From Puniceicoccaceae bacterium (GTDB lineage Bacteria > Verrucomicrobiota > Verrucomicrobiae > Opitutales > Coraliomargaritaceae), in contig CABXXS010000009.1 in assembly GCA_902516225.1 (NCBI GenBank), positions 1-31,170 of the forward strand: a DNA stretch of 31,170 nt, read 5' to 3'. The translations under genes were made by a program, and so were the position numbers. Under the pieces are notes generated by a model, which was not told the DNA's origin, searched no databases, and was given only the letters and a program-made list of their open reading frames with translations. This document shows positions 1 through 9,278 of this stretch, piece after piece. Within the stretch, counting starts at the first letter, position 1, and the number at the start of each line of letters is the position of its first letter.

Positions 1-1
1 T

Positions 2-178
2 CTATGCTATTTCAATTACGTTTATTCTGGGGAGCGCGTTGGCCGCGCCTTACTCGGATTCGAATTTGAAGATCGTGAACAGTACGGTAAATTTGATCAA
101 GTACTCGACTCTGCTAAACATGCCTTCCGTGACTGCAGGCGCGTTTCTGAAGATACCATGAAACGGATCGTATCCTAG
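2..178 (+). CDS. ilvA: Threonine dehydratase, C-terminal regulatory end (partial)
   Basis: The open frame enters from the left edge and gives 58 residues before TAG at 176-178. It starts around [20 protein letters not shown], a pattern like the ACT-like regulatory domain at the end of biosynthetic threonine ammonia-lyase, where FNYxY is followed by a xxxLLGFE strand. The copy at 24883-25110 shows the residues just upstream, RPGVLAEFL, which is the typical RPGxLxxF opening of an ACT domain. IlvA deaminates threonine to 2-oxobutanoate for isoleucine synthesis and this domain senses isoleucine. The PLP-binding catalytic domain lies outside the window, so another ACT-containing enzyme cannot be excluded. 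Confidence 0.6.
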   Translation, partial: LCYFNYVYSGERVGRALLGFEFEDREQYGKFDQVLDSAKHAFRDCRRVSEDTMKRIVS

Positions 179-245
179 TACGAGTGATACATCATCCACT
201 AATATAACTACGCCTGTTCCATAGCTTATTAATAAAACAAAAATC

Positions 246-272
246 TTGGACTTAGAAAAAAGTCTAAATTTT
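246..272 (+). terminator. Weak hairpin after ilvA, just before the esterase start
   Basis: TTGGACT (246-252) can pair with AGTCTAA (261-267) in RNA, seven pairs including one G-U, around an A-rich loop, followed by ATTTT. It could be a weak terminator of ilvA. Because it ends only a few bases before the esterase ATG, where no clear Shine-Dalgarno is visible, it could also affect translation start. An identical copy lies at 24789-24815. Confidence 0.3.
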
Positions 273-274
273 CA

Positions 275-1498
275 ATGAGATATCCAACTAAGATAGGTGT
301 ATGCATATTTTCGTTATTTAGTCTGACATCACAGGCAAATGTAGAAACCCATCATCTCCCTCAAGAATGGGGGAATCAACTAGCCTACAACGTGTCCGTA
401 CCAGATAGCTATGATAGTCACCTGGACTGGCCTTTGATGCTGTATTTTCACGGTAATGGTGGGCAAGGTACTAACGGCCAAAATAAGCCCCCAAATTCAT
501 CGCTATGGAAAGAAAAAGTGGTCCTTATTGCTCCCCAATCAGGCCCATTAAATAACAATAACTGGTGGCAGAAAGAACAGAGGGAAGCAGCTAAAGAGAT
601 CTTAGATTATGAACTCTCTAGACTAAATGTTAATCCTGATAAAATTATCATTATAGGACAGAGTATGGGTGGTTACGGTAGCTTCCTCTTTGCCAGAGAC
701 TATCCTGAGGTGCCCTCAGCAGTCGTACCAATTTCAGGCGGTTGGGGTAATTTTAATGGTGGCAATGCTTCCACATCTGGATACCCGAGTAATATGGCGC
801 CGTGGAATCATATTCCCTACTGGATTTTCCATGGTAAAAATGACACCACTGTTCGAATCGCCAGTTCAGAACAGGCCTACGATTTGATGACAGAAGATGG
901 TATCCACACAAAATTTACTACTTATATTAATCAGGGCCATAAACCCAGACACCATATATATAATAGCCAAATGTTTTATGATTGGGCTTTTGCTCAAGAT
1001 CGGAATACACCTCATAATTTTCAACTTTGTTTAGAAGAAGATGGCGAAGTTATCGTAGTAGGTTATTTCGAAGAAGGAACGCGTGTAAATATTTCCTCGA
1101 GACAAGCAGACGCTATCAATAAAGAATACTTTAGTGGATGGACCTCTTCTAGTGAAGTTCACTATGAAGACAGCGGAGGAGCCAAAAATACCCTAAGTTA
1201 TCCGAGTGGAAACTTAGGTTTATTCGAGGACGAAAAATCGAGAAATACTAAGTTCATTATGGGTAATTCAGATGCCCGAATAACTGCAAATTATCGCAGA
1301 TTACCAGATGCCACATTATCTATGATAACCCAAGAAACCGCTACAGGCATTCAACTTAATTTTGAAGATAGTGAAGATTTAATAATGATACAAAGCTCTT
1401 ACGATCTAAAGAATTGGACTGATGTGAACTTACAAACATCTCCGCATATAGAGGAGATCGAAGATAAAAAGTTTTTTCGCCTTAAAGTAGTTAATTAA
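275..1498 (+). CDS. Secreted alpha/beta-hydrolase (esterase/peptidase-like)
   Basis: A 407-residue protein with an N-terminal signal peptide (basic MRYPTK, then a hydrophobic run ending near SQA-NV around residue 21), so it is likely exported. Residues about 25-240 form an alpha/beta-hydrolase domain of the kind found in secreted phospholipase/carboxylesterase and prolyl-oligopeptidase-like proteins. The oxyanion-side HGNGG is at 59-63, the nucleophile elbow GQSMGG places Ser130, HGKND gives Asp190 and GH gives His222 (with H226/H227 as alternatives). Residues about 245-407 are a beta-rich tail ending in SYDLKNW and FFRLKVVN, a style of C-terminus common in Verrucomicrobiota secreted proteins. 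The substrate is unknown; polysaccharide ester, lipid ester or peptide are all possible. It lies downstream of ilvA and converges with uvrA. Confidence 0.75.
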   Translation: MRYPTKIGVCIFSLFSLTSQANVETHHLPQEWGNQLAYNVSVPDSYDSHLDWPLMLYFHGNGGQGTNGQNKPPNSSLWKEKVVLIAPQSGPLNNNNWWQKEQREAAKEILDYELSRLNVNPDKIIIIGQSMGGYGSFLFARDYPEVPSAVVPISGGWGNFNGGNASTSGYPSNMAPWNHIPYWIFHGKNDTTVRIASSEQAYDLMTEDGIHTKFTTYINQGHKPRHHIYNSQMFYDWAFAQDRNTPHNFQLCLEEDGEVIVVGYFEEGTRVNISSRQADAINKEYFSGWTSSSEVHYEDSGGAKNTLSYPSGNLGLFEDEKSRNTKFIMGNSDARITANYRRLPDATLSMITQETATGIQLNFEDSEDLIMIQSSYDLKNWTDVNLQTSPHIEEIEDKKFFRLKVVN

Positions 1499-1561
1499 AA
1501 CTTTTATTTTAAAATATATAAGATTCTCCTCAAATAACAAAACATGCCTAAAGGAAAATTG

Positions 1562-4399
1562 TTATAACTCAGCTTGAGTGGGCGTGCCTTCGCCTTGTAA
1601 AAACGTGATGCCCTCCCCTTCGTAAAGTAGATTACCCCCACCAACTCCGCCTTCAGGACCTAACTCTACAATCCAATCCGATAGACGAATAACGTCGAGG
1701 TCATGCTCAATAATAAGAATAGTATTCCCAGCATTTCGTAATTTAAACAGAAGGTCCATTAAGCGTTGAACGTCCAACCAGTGAAGACCCGTGGTTGGCT
1801 CATCGAGGATGTAGAGTGTCTGACCTTGTTGCCGCTTACTGAGCTCCAATGAGAGCTTAACTCGCTGAGCTTCTCCCCCCGAGACTGTGGTAGCTGGCTG
1901 ACCAAGCTTAATGTATCCGAGGCCAACCTCTGCCAAGGTTTGTAACTTTTCGGCAATACGCGGCTGCTTACCGAATACTGTGAGCGCTTCATCCACGCTC
2001 ATTTCTAGGACATCAGCAATACTGTGCCCTTTAAAGCGTACATCGAGGGTCTCTCGGTTATATCGGCGACCATTACAGCTAGGGCATTCGCTGTAGACAT
2101 CAGCCATGAACTGCATATCTAGCTTAATCACCCCATCACCCTTACAACGTTCGCAGCGGCCACCACTTACATTAAAGCTGAATCGATTACGCTTATATCC
2201 TCGTATCTTAGCGATTGAACATTTCGCAAAAAGGTCGCGCAGCTGATCAAAGAGCTTAGTAAAGGTGGCAGGGTTAGAACGTGGACTGCGCCCTATTGGT
2301 GACTGGTCTACTTGTATGACAGAGAGGAAATTATCCAGCCCGGTAATCTTTTTGTGCTTTCCAGGTATAGTCTTCGCGCGATTGAGTTTAAAGGCTGCAG
2401 ATTTAGCCAAGATGTCATTGACCAGCGTACTCTTGCCAGAACCGGAAATACCACAGACCACAGTGAGTAATCCCACAGGAAAACGAACATCGATATTCTT
2501 TAGATTATTTTCGCTGGCTCCTTCGATGCTTAGCCAATCTACTTTTGGCACTAGAGTTTTTGCTCCTTTTTCAATGCGTACTTCTCCACTGAGAAACTTT
2601 CCTGAGCGACTCTGCTTGTCACTAAAGGAATTAACTGGCGTACCTTGATAAATTAACTCACCTCCTTCAGTGCCTGCGGCTGGTCCTAGCTCGATCAAAT
2701 GATCTGCTGCGAGCATAGTCTCTGCATCATGCTCTACTACTACGACGGAGTTACCCCGTTCACGTAATTGTGTTAAAGTTTGGATTAGGCGGCGATTATC
2801 GACCGGATGGAGCCCAATACTTGGCTCGTCGAGCAAGTAGACTACCCCCACGAGCGACATACCAAGTTGTGTAGCCAATCGGACGCGCTGCGCCTCCCCT
2901 CCACTTAGGCTAGAATAGGCGCGGTTCAGAGTCAGATAGCTAAGTCCGACTTCGTTTAGAAAGGAAAGTCGCGAGCCAAGTGCACGGATGGCATCACTTA
3001 CTGGAGCGTATTCAGGGTCATTTTCTAGTGACTCCACAAAAGTCTGAGCTGACTGTAATGACATCTCGAGTAGATCCGTTATAGATTTGCCCTTTATCAG
3101 GACACTAAGACTAGCCCTTTGGAGGCGGTGACCTTGGCAGCTCTCACATAAGCTACTGGTTTGATAGGCCATGAGTCGAGCTCGTAAGCCATCGCTAGAA
3201 GTAGTCCTGCGGATATTCTCAAGATCTGCTAATACACCTTCGAATTGCATTAAGTCAGGCTTAGAATTCCCACCTTTTAGCTTAAAACTAAAAAGTCGCT
3301 CGCCTGTACCATGCACAATTTGGTCGCGAATATCTGATTCGAGTTCATCCCAAGGCAAATTAGGATCAAAGGGTAATTGCTCTGCTAGCTGCTTAAGTGT
3401 CGCATTGTGCCTGATTATCATTTGCTTCGAACCTAGGCGCCACGGTTTGATAGCACCCTTTTTGACACTCAAACTAGGATCGGGCACTATAAGTTCGGCT
3501 TGAAATTGTAAAGTCTCTCCTAGGCCGCCGCATTCTGGGCAAGCACCCTCGGCGTGATTCCAAGAAAAGTGCCGGGGCGAAACGCGCCCATAGACCTCTC
3601 CACATATAACACAAGCAAGACGGTTACTTAGTCGTAGATCGCGCCAGTTATCCCCATCTTCAATTAGTATTACTGCACGGTCTTCGCCCTCACTAAAAGC
3701 AAGATCGAGCGAATCGGCTAAGCGACTACGCTGGTCGGGCTCTAGTACTAAGCGGTCGACAACAATTTCAGCAATAATAGAGGGAGCTTTTGAGTCGATC
3801 AGATCCGGTTCATCAAGTCGTAGTATTTTACCGTTAAGTCTCACACGTTGGAAACCGCGTTGTTGTAAGCGCGGGAGTTCTTCACGAAGTATGGCAGGCT
3901 TAGCTGTCATCCAAGGAGCCAATACCATAAGACGGCTACCTTTTGGTTCGCTGAAAATGCGAGTCAAACAATCGTCCATTGAACGGCGCTGGATAATCCC
4001 TCCATCTTTTGGACAATATGGTGTGCCGCAGACAGCCCAGAGCACACGCGCAAAATCTGCTATCTCGGTCACAGTCGCTACGGTACTTCGAGGATTACCG
4101 CCGGCAGAAGAGCGTTGTTCTAAAGCGATAACCGGTGAAAGGCCTTGAATATAGTCGACATCTGGCCGCGGAATTTGCTCGAGCACCATACGCGCCTTAG
4201 TCGAGAGACTGTCGATGTATTTACGATAGCCTTCCGCATAAATAGTATCAAATGCTAATGAAGACTTACCAGAACCACTGACCCCTGTAATGACTACTAG
4301 TTGATTTCTAGGAATATCCACGCAGATATCCTTAAGATTATGCTCACGAGCACCTTTTACAGAAATAAAATCGCTCAGGGGTGCGTCGGATTTACTCAT
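1562..4399 (-). CDS. uvrA: Excinuclease ABC subunit A
   Basis: UvrA, the damage-sensing ATPase of nucleotide excision repair, which loads UvrB on distorted DNA. At 945 residues it matches the usual length. Both ABC modules are complete. Walker A is GVSGSGKSS at 39-47 and GISGSGKST at 650-658. The signature SGGEAQRV starts at 499 and 840. The Walker B/D-loop regions are [11 protein letters not shown] and [11 protein letters not shown]. Both zinc modules keep their cysteines (C263/C266 with C287/C290; C749/C752 with C772/C775). The ATG at 4397-4399 leads straight into the conserved start of the first module. It is divergent from the glutaredoxin gene across a 123-bp spacer. I found no TGTTC-N4-GAACA-type LexA box there. 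Confidence 0.96.
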   Translation of the reverse strand: MSKSDAPLSDFISVKGAREHNLKDICVDIPRNQLVVITGVSGSGKSSLAFDTIYAEGYRKYIDSLSTKARMVLEQIPRPDVDYIQGLSPVIALEQRSSAGGNPRSTVATVTEIADFARVLWAVCGTPYCPKDGGIIQRRSMDDCLTRIFSEPKGSRLMVLAPWMTAKPAILREELPRLQQRGFQRVRLNGKILRLDEPDLIDSKAPSIIAEIVVDRLVLEPDQRSRLADSLDLAFSEGEDRAVILIEDGDNWRDLRLSNRLACVICGEVYGRVSPRHFSWNHAEGACPECGGLGETLQFQAELIVPDPSLSVKKGAIKPWRLGSKQMIIRHNATLKQLAEQLPFDPNLPWDELESDIRDQIVHGTGERLFSFKLKGGNSKPDLMQFEGVLADLENIRRTTSSDGLRARLMAYQTSSLCESCQGHRLQRASLSVLIKGKSITDLLEMSLQSAQTFVESLENDPEYAPVSDAIRALGSRLSFLNEVGLSYLTLNRAYSSLSGGEAQRVRLATQLGMSLVGVVYLLDEPSIGLHPVDNRRLIQTLTQLRERGNSVVVVEHDAETMLAADHLIELGPAAGTEGGELIYQGTPVNSFSDKQSRSGKFLSGEVRIEKGAKTLVPKVDWLSIEGASENNLKNIDVRFPVGLLTVVCGISGSGKSTLVNDILAKSAAFKLNRAKTIPGKHKKITGLDNFLSVIQVDQSPIGRSPRSNPATFTKLFDQLRDLFAKCSIAKIRGYKRNRFSFNVSGGRCERCKGDGVIKLDMQFMADVYSECPSCNGRRYNRETLDVRFKGHSIADVLEMSVDEALTVFGKQPRIAEKLQTLAEVGLGYIKLGQPATTVSGGEAQRVKLSLELSKRQQGQTLYILDEPTTGLHWLDVQRLMDLLFKLRNAGNTILIIEHDLDVIRLSDWIVELGPEGGVGGGNLLYEGEGITFLQGEGTPTQAEL

Positions 4400-4522
4400 A
4401 TCTAGTAATAATCTGAAAACATTATGAATGTGAATCTAATGCGCAAGCTTTGGGCAGACAAAGGTAGAATAGACAAAACTTATATTGCCTAAATATGTAC
4501 ATATCTTTAATGATTAACAAAC
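4400..4522. promoter_or_regulatory. Divergent promoter region uvrA / glutaredoxin
   Basis: This spacer separates two divergent genes. It contains a perfect 12-base palindrome ATATGTACATAT at 4493-4504. For the rightward gene, TAGACA (4470-4475) and TATGTA (4494-4499) with an 18-base spacer are a plausible -35/-10 pair, which would put the palindrome over the -10 element, as an operator would lie. This is inference from base pattern alone. The copy is at 20539-20661, with the palindrome at 20557-20568. Confidence 0.35.
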
Positions 4523-4801
4523 ATGAGTAATCAGAATCTACCTATTTTATACATCAAAGCAGGTTGCCCTTGGTGCCATGAAGCACTTTCCTTTTTCAGC
4601 GATCAAGGCATAGATTTAGACATCCAAGACGTGAATAAAAGCGCAAAATATATGGGCGATATGGTGACTCTTACTGGTCAGACTAAAACTCCTACTTTCT
4701 CCTTCGATGACTTCGTAGTAGCTGACTTTGATGTGAGTGAGTTTCTCGCAGCATTAAAAAAATCTCCTCAAATCCGCCAAAGACTGGGTATTAAAGATTA
4801 A
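4523..4801 (+). CDS. Glutaredoxin-like thiol-disulfide protein
   Basis: A 92-residue thioredoxin-fold protein with the redox motif C15-P-W-C18 after the first strand (LPILYIKAGCPWC) and the cis-proline TPT at 56-58. The length and the final helix are glutaredoxin-like. The usual GG-[DS]-D glutathione-binding turn after the third strand is replaced by VADFDVSEF, so whether it uses glutathione is uncertain. It probably reduces protein disulfides in the cytoplasm. It stands alone between uvrA (divergent) and greA (convergent) and is followed by a clear bidirectional hairpin. Confidence 0.85.
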   Translation: MSNQNLPILYIKAGCPWCHEALSFFSDQGIDLDIQDVNKSAKYMGDMVTLTGQTKTPTFSFDDFVVADFDVSEFLAALKKSPQIRQRLGIKD

Positions 4802-4829
4802 GAGGATTAGTAAATATATCTACCAATAA

Positions 4830-4860
4830 AATAGGCGCTCCTTTTAAGGAAGCGCCTATT
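4830..4860. terminator. Bidirectional terminator between glutaredoxin and greA
   Basis: AATAGGCGCTCC (4830-4841) pairs with GGAAGCGCCTATT (4848-4860), leaving one unpaired base and a short T/A-rich loop. The GC-rich stem with AT flanks lies between two convergent genes (stops at 4801 and 4890), as expected for a shared rho-independent terminator. The copy is at 20201-20231. Confidence 0.75.
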
Positions 4861-4889
4861 CGTAAATAAGAGTTTAAGAACGCTAGGAC

Positions 4890-6749
4890 CTACTTAACAT
4901 CCACCCATCGGTCGATACTTAGAACAGTCCACTGCTCTTCACTATCGCCAATTTTCGTCGTGACAGTAGCGCCAGGCTCTTTACCTAGAAGAGCTTGTGC
5001 TAGAGGTGTCTTGTAGGAGAGTACATCATTTTTAGGATCACTGTCCCATGCACCTAGAATAGAGTAACGCTGTTTCTTACTAGTGGTACCTTCCTTAAGT
5101 ACGACGACACTACCGATGCTGACATTCTCTGCAGTCGAATCAGTAAAGTCTGTTACACGAGCGCGAGATAGATCCACTTCGAGTTCATTTTTGCGCGAGA
5201 GAAGAATATCTTGGTCTTGACGGGCCATTTTGTATTCTGAGTTTTCTTTCAAATCACCGTGATCTCGCGCGACTTGGATCGCCACTTTGTTCTCTGGTAT
5301 TTTAACTGATGTGAGTTCTTCATATTCAGCCTTAGCCTTATTGAAGCTCTCCATGGAAACAATAAGAGCTTCTTCTTCTTTATTCTCTTCAACTTGCCCA
5401 GCGAGCAAGCCTTGAACAGAAGGAAATTGTTTTATAAATCTAGCAAGAAGTGACTTCTTCGTCAGATCTTCAAATCCTTGATTGAGAAGGAGAGTCTGCG
5501 CAAGATCATTAGCTGTCTCAACATTAGAGGCTGAGAGAAGATCCGGTATTAATGTGGTATCATCACTCAAAAGATCAGCCAGAGGTATCCGGCGTGTACT
5601 AGCATTCTGCAAAGCTTCGTAGTCGATCGCGTAAAACATCGCTGCCAAAAGGCGCGGAGTTACAAGTGGATCAATGATACTGCTAAACTTCTTAGAGGCA
5701 CGGTTTTTGACCACCCAAAAAAGAAGTGGACCCTTTATTGTCTGCTCATTAAGCCAACGGTCCAGGCAGTAACTTATGCGATCCTCCATCTCTTGCTCGA
5801 GCATGAAGTTAATACACTCACTAGTAAATTTACCACTCGAATTACGCAGAAGGTCTTCGACCATGCTGTGCCATTTTTCAGGGTAAGTGCGACTAATTAA
5901 GTCTAGGTAGCGCTTAAAATATTGCGCGGGTAAATCAGCCGCAAGTTGAGAGTAGTCGTTAGTCGCATCAAGTATGGATGCAGAAGACGGCTCTAATGAT
6001 TCTACATCCTCATGAAGATCACGCGCTAGATTGTTACGTACCCAGACACCATGTAAACGGTCTGCTTGACTGAGACTTTTTGCATGAGCAATCGCTTCAG
6101 TAAGTTCTTCAAGAATGGCAGGCATCTCTTCGCGAATAATCGAAATATTCTCCGATAGAGAGTAAAGCTTTTCTCCTAGCTCAATTTTCTGTTTCGAATT
6201 TTTTGTAGCATGAAACTGCTCGAGAATCTCTTGCTCTGGTTTCACTGGTTCGTCGCGGTAGATATAGGGATCAGTCTTCTTTATTGGCACGCCAATCCTA
6301 GGATCTTTAACAAGTAGCTTTTTAGTCGCGGTCCACCACTTCTTATATTTTATCGGTCCAATCACGCGAGCGAGGAGGCGTTCGATCTCAGAAGCCATCA
6401 TGGCTTGATCGTCACTGGCCGCGATAATCTCACAGATTAAGTCAGCTGGCTTCTTTTTGACCATTTCCTCGATCACTTCTAATTCAGTACGTGAGCGTAC
6501 AAGAATATCGCTTGGCTTCAGGATATTAAGCTTGTCTACGCAAAAGGCAGGTGCCATTGCGTGTCCGTCTTTGCCATCCTCGAAATCAATAATCAGACGA
6601 TCGTCTGCAGCGTTATAATCCACAATTTTACCAAAACCCCAACTATGGTGCAGGCAGTAGTTTCCTGGTACCATAGTATCAAGCTTCGCACGATGCGGAG
6701 CTAATTTAGGGTTTTTTTCGATGAGAGCGTCTATGGCCTCTTTATTCAT
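4890..6749 (-). CDS. greA: GreA/GreB-family elongation factor with long N-terminal extension
   Basis: Of 619 residues, only the last ~154 (from about 466) form a normal GreA. They comprise a coiled coil with the tip sequence GDLKENSEY, keeping the acidic pair D499 and E502 that stimulates transcript cleavage in backtracked RNA polymerase, then an FKBP-like domain that binds the polymerase (SIGSVVVLKE onward). Residues 1-60 (NYCLHHSWGFGKIVDYN, then RLIIDFEDG) look like a small beta-barrel of the Tudor/CarD kind. About 70-460 is mostly helical and unlike standard GreA, which is ~158 residues long. The fused layout is, to my knowledge, typical of Verrucomicrobiota. It is divergent from rsmB with a spacer of only ~53 bp. 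Confidence 0.88.
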   Translation of the reverse strand: MNKEAIDALIEKNPKLAPHRAKLDTMVPGNYCLHHSWGFGKIVDYNAADDRLIIDFEDGKDGHAMAPAFCVDKLNILKPSDILVRSRTELEVIEEMVKKKPADLICEIIAASDDQAMMASEIERLLARVIGPIKYKKWWTATKKLLVKDPRIGVPIKKTDPYIYRDEPVKPEQEILEQFHATKNSKQKIELGEKLYSLSENISIIREEMPAILEELTEAIAHAKSLSQADRLHGVWVRNNLARDLHEDVESLEPSSASILDATNDYSQLAADLPAQYFKRYLDLISRTYPEKWHSMVEDLLRNSSGKFTSECINFMLEQEMEDRISYCLDRWLNEQTIKGPLLFWVVKNRASKKFSSIIDPLVTPRLLAAMFYAIDYEALQNASTRRIPLADLLSDDTTLIPDLLSASNVETANDLAQTLLLNQGFEDLTKKSLLARFIKQFPSVQGLLAGQVEENKEEEALIVSMESFNKAKAEYEELTSVKIPENKVAIQVARDHGDLKENSEYKMARQDQDILLSRKNELEVDLSRARVTDFTDSTAENVSIGSVVVLKEGTTSKKQRYSILGAWDSDPKNDVLSYKTPLAQALLGKEPGATVTTKIGDSEEQWTVLSIDRWVDVK

Positions 6750-6802
6750 AATGATTGCTTATAATAGTCGTAAACTGTTTAGTATGTACTGTTTTTCTAC
6801 CA
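6750..6802. promoter_or_regulatory. Divergent promoter region greA / rsmB
   Basis: Between the greA start (6749) and the chosen rsmB ATG (6803) lies a perfect TATAAT at 6760-6765 on the plus strand, a good -10 candidate for rsmB. No convincing -35 box precedes it. The spacer is too short for much else, so the two promoters probably overlap. Confidence 0.35.
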
Positions 6803-8101
6803 ATGAGAAGTATTAAGTTTAGCTTATCGAAAAAGAGCACATCAGCCTGGGATGCTGCTGTAATTCTGACGGAGGCCTATTTAAGGAGCGAATGCAAGGC
6901 CGATCAGTTACTCGAAGAGCTCAATGAGGAGAACATAGGCAATCGCCGCGCAACCTGCCAATCTCTATTTCTTGGCGCTCTTCGCCACGGGCATCGTACG
7001 CGCGCTGCGCTTAAAAGTTTACTTCGCAAGAAGGCTAAGCCGAGTGTCGAAGCCATTCTATTAGTCACCGCTTACGAACTAATTGATTCAGATAGCGATC
7101 GCTCTCCTAAAATTATTCACTATGCAGTCGAGCGTAGTAAAGCATTGGTCAATCGTTTTGAGCAGGGTTTTCTCAATGCTGTCTTACGTAAACTACCCGA
7201 AGCCCTCGCTCTAATTAGCAAAAACGATACTCCGGCTGCCTATTACAGTCACCCGGATTGGCTGGTCGCTCGCTGGCGAAAGGAATTCCCCAAAACGTAT
7301 TCTAGCCTGCTAGAATGGAATCAACTCATACCTCCAATGTATCTTAAGATCTACGATCCAAAGATTGTTCTTCCCGATGGATTGGAGGCAACTACTTGGC
7401 CGCAGTTTTACAGAATCACTAGTCAAGTTTCTTGGAAGAACGATCTTCATCCCCTACTTAACCAAGGGACCGCTTACATCAAAGATCCATCTACTCGGCT
7501 CGCCCCCGTACTTCTTGACCCACAGCCCGAGGAATCTATTCTAGATCTTTGCGCTGCCCCAGGAGGTAAAGCATACGATATGTCACACGCAATGGATGGC
7601 CGCGGACAGATTGTAGCCGTAGACCTGCCTGGCAAGCGTATCAAACGATTAAGGGAAAATTTAGAATCAATACAATCGCCAGATCTAAATTGTGAAATCA
7701 TTGAATCCGACCTTCTTAAACTTTGCCCAGTAATTCTTGAAAAGCGTAACCTACCGACCGAATACGACGCGGTTATGCTCGATGCTCCCTGCTCGAATAC
7801 TGGGGTTATTCAGCGACGCACTGACGTAAAATGGCGCCTACAAAAGCAAGATATCAAGTCCTGCGTGGAGCTTCAAAGCAAACTGCTAGTCGCCGCATCT
7901 ACCTACGTAAAGGTTGGGGGGCGCGTCGTTTACAGCACTTGCAGTATTGAAGCTGCCGAAAACCAGGAAGTAGTGGCCCGCTTTTTAGAAAGTGCTTCTG
8001 GAAAATATTTTAAATTGAGAAATTCAGTAGTCAGTTATCCTTGGGAGACCGGTCACGATGGCGCAGGTGCCTTTTTTCTAGAGCGGACAAAAAAGAGTTA
8101 G
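6803..8101 (+). CDS. rsmB: 16S rRNA (cytosine-5-)-methyltransferase RsmB
   Basis: RsmB methylates C5 of a cytosine in 16S rRNA (C967 in E. coli). The 432-residue protein has the expected two parts: an N-terminal NusB-like helical RNA-binding domain (about 1-130) and a Rossmann methyltransferase domain. The SAM-binding motif DLCAAPGGK begins at 248. The two catalytic-type cysteines are in DAPCS (C330) and YSTCS (C380). An upstream in-frame TTG at 6755 would add 16 residues, but they are unlike the family and would run over the putative -10 element, so I prefer the ATG at 6803. This is the only complete copy in the window. Confidence 0.9.
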   Translation: MRSIKFSLSKKSTSAWDAAVILTEAYLRSECKADQLLEELNEENIGNRRATCQSLFLGALRHGHRTRAALKSLLRKKAKPSVEAILLVTAYELIDSDSDRSPKIIHYAVERSKALVNRFEQGFLNAVLRKLPEALALISKNDTPAAYYSHPDWLVARWRKEFPKTYSSLLEWNQLIPPMYLKIYDPKIVLPDGLEATTWPQFYRITSQVSWKNDLHPLLNQGTAYIKDPSTRLAPVLLDPQPEESILDLCAAPGGKAYDMSHAMDGRGQIVAVDLPGKRIKRLRENLESIQSPDLNCEIIESDLLKLCPVILEKRNLPTEYDAVMLDAPCSNTGVIQRRTDVKWRLQKQDIKSCVELQSKLLVAASTYVKVGGRVVYSTCSIEAAENQEVVARFLESASGKYFKLRNSVVSYPWETGHDGAGAFFLERTKKS

Positions 8102-8157
8102 TTTAGTAGACTTTTGACACCCGCCAGATCATTGAGCTCTGAATTTTAGATTATATT

Positions 8158-9219
8158 ATGCTTTCTGATTTATTAATATATTTTGCTAATACTTGGCGTT
8201 TTGTAACTGAGTTAGCCCCCTATCTCCTATTCGGTTTCGGTCTTGCAGGTACTTTACACGTTCTAATTAAGCCCGAACTTGTTCAACGCTGCTTGGGAAT
8301 TCCGGGTCTGGGCAGTGTAGTTAAAGCAAGCTTAATGGGTGTGCCCATTCCACTTTGTTCCTGTTCGGTCATACCAGTTGCAGCCTCACTACGCAGGAGC
8401 GGCGCCTCTCGAGGGGCGACTGCCTCATTTCTAAGTTCTACCCCACAAACTGGTGTAGATAGTATCATGGCTACTTACGCTCTTCTGGGCTCTATCTTCG
8501 CCGCAGTAAGAGTTCTTGTAGCTTTCCTTTGTGGCGTCTTAACGGGCTATCTAATTGAACTTTTCTGTAAAGAAGCTACTGCACCGGAAACAAATGACCC
8601 TAAACTAACTCCTCTCATAGATACGAGAAATGAGACTAATAATTGCTCCTTACGAGAACCTGGCCTGAAAAAACGGAGCCTTTTGCAAGCCTTACGTTAT
8701 GGTTTCATCACCCTACCAACTGATCTAGCAAATTCACTTACAGCCGGCCTCCTACTATCAGGACTAATAGTCACTGTTATGCCTGAGAATATGCTAACTG
8801 GTCCTCTGAGTAATGGAACTAGCTCATTTCTATTAGCTACAATAATTAGTATACCCCTCTACGTCTGCGCGACAGCCTCAATACCTATGGCTTATGCCCT
8901 CATTGTAACTGGGCTTTCACCTGGCGCTGTTCTGGTCTTTCTTATTACTGGACCTGCTACTAATACTGCCACCATCGCAACTGCTTGGAAGATGCTCGGG
9001 CGCAAAGCTACCAGTATATATTTAATTAGTCTACTTGGAGTAGCTTGGTGTGCTGGGTGGCTCTTTAATGCAGCGATAAAAAGCGAACCAACTCTTACGA
9101 TCGTCCACACCCACGAAATATTTCAGCCCAAACTTTGGCAACATAGCTGCGGCCTACTGCTCGCAGCTCTGATTCTATTCCCAATATTTAAAAGCTGGAG
9201 AGCGAAAAAACTAGCCTAA
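8158..9219 (+). CDS. ArsP/YraQ-family permease, SO_0444-like metal efflux transporter
   Basis: A 353-residue integral membrane protein with about eight hydrophobic segments. Its hallmark is PLCSCSVIPVAASLRRSG (C67 and C69), followed by ASFLSSTPQTGVDS. These are signatures of the PF03773 permeases and match the subgroup described as SO_0444-type Cu/Zn efflux transporters; a second conserved patch, TGPATNTATIATAW, is in the C-terminal half. It probably exports a soft metal ion or metal-like compound through the inner membrane, with the CxC as ligand. A hydrophilic loop lies at about 142-178. It is 56 bp downstream of rsmB on the same strand. No metal-responsive regulator is beside it, so the substrate is unproven. 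Confidence 0.8.
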   Translation: MLSDLLIYFANTWRFVTELAPYLLFGFGLAGTLHVLIKPELVQRCLGIPGLGSVVKASLMGVPIPLCSCSVIPVAASLRRSGASRGATASFLSSTPQTGVDSIMATYALLGSIFAAVRVLVAFLCGVLTGYLIELFCKEATAPETNDPKLTPLIDTRNETNNCSLREPGLKKRSLLQALRYGFITLPTDLANSLTAGLLLSGLIVTVMPENMLTGPLSNGTSSFLLATIISIPLYVCATASIPMAYALIVTGLSPGAVLVFLITGPATNTATIATAWKMLGRKATSIYLISLLGVAWCAGWLFNAAIKSEPTLTIVHTHEIFQPKLWQHSCGLLLAALILFPIFKSWRAKKLA

Positions 9220-9278
9220 ACAAATATAATACCCATTTTTAATAGTAGAGTTTACTAAGAAGACGCGAGAGTACCAAC

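Larger units (their letters stand above)
1..7125. repeat. Inverted repeat A, left arm
   Basis: This arm is mirrored in reverse complement at 17936-25060, with position p on the right equal to 25061 minus p on the left. All proteins in the arm (esterase, UvrA, glutaredoxin-like, long GreA, start of RsmB) are identical to their partners, and the intergenic stretches I compared base by base (181-274, 4400-4522, 4830-4860) also match exactly. The arm is continuous with the intact rsmB gene at its inner end, so this is the undisturbed copy. Its outer end is set by the start of the window, because the partner continues 45 bases further before its joint. Confidence 0.98.

Noticed and set aside
2265..2648. 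Open frames of 60-158 codons inside uvrA, fmt, permease and others on the opposite strand
   Set aside because: They lie wholly inside clearly conserved genes, have no family resemblance or ribosome binding site, and mirror the codon pattern of the real gene.
4400..4522. SOS (LexA) box before uvrA
   Set aside because: No TGTTC-N4-GAACA, CTGT-N8-ACAG or GAAC-N4-GTTC arrangement is present; the only palindrome does not resemble known LexA sites.
6755..6802. TTG start of rsmB at 6755, adding 16 residues
   Set aside because: The extra residues are hydrophobic and unlike RsmB, they cross the putative -10 box, and an ATG at 6803 begins the family-like sequence.
7094..7103. GCGATCGC octamers (7095, 9874, 14996) as a HIP1-like genome-wide motif or a recombination site
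   Set aside because: Three occurrences in ~18 kb of unique sequence is slightly more than chance, but too few to argue from; only one lies near a joint and none lies at the other.
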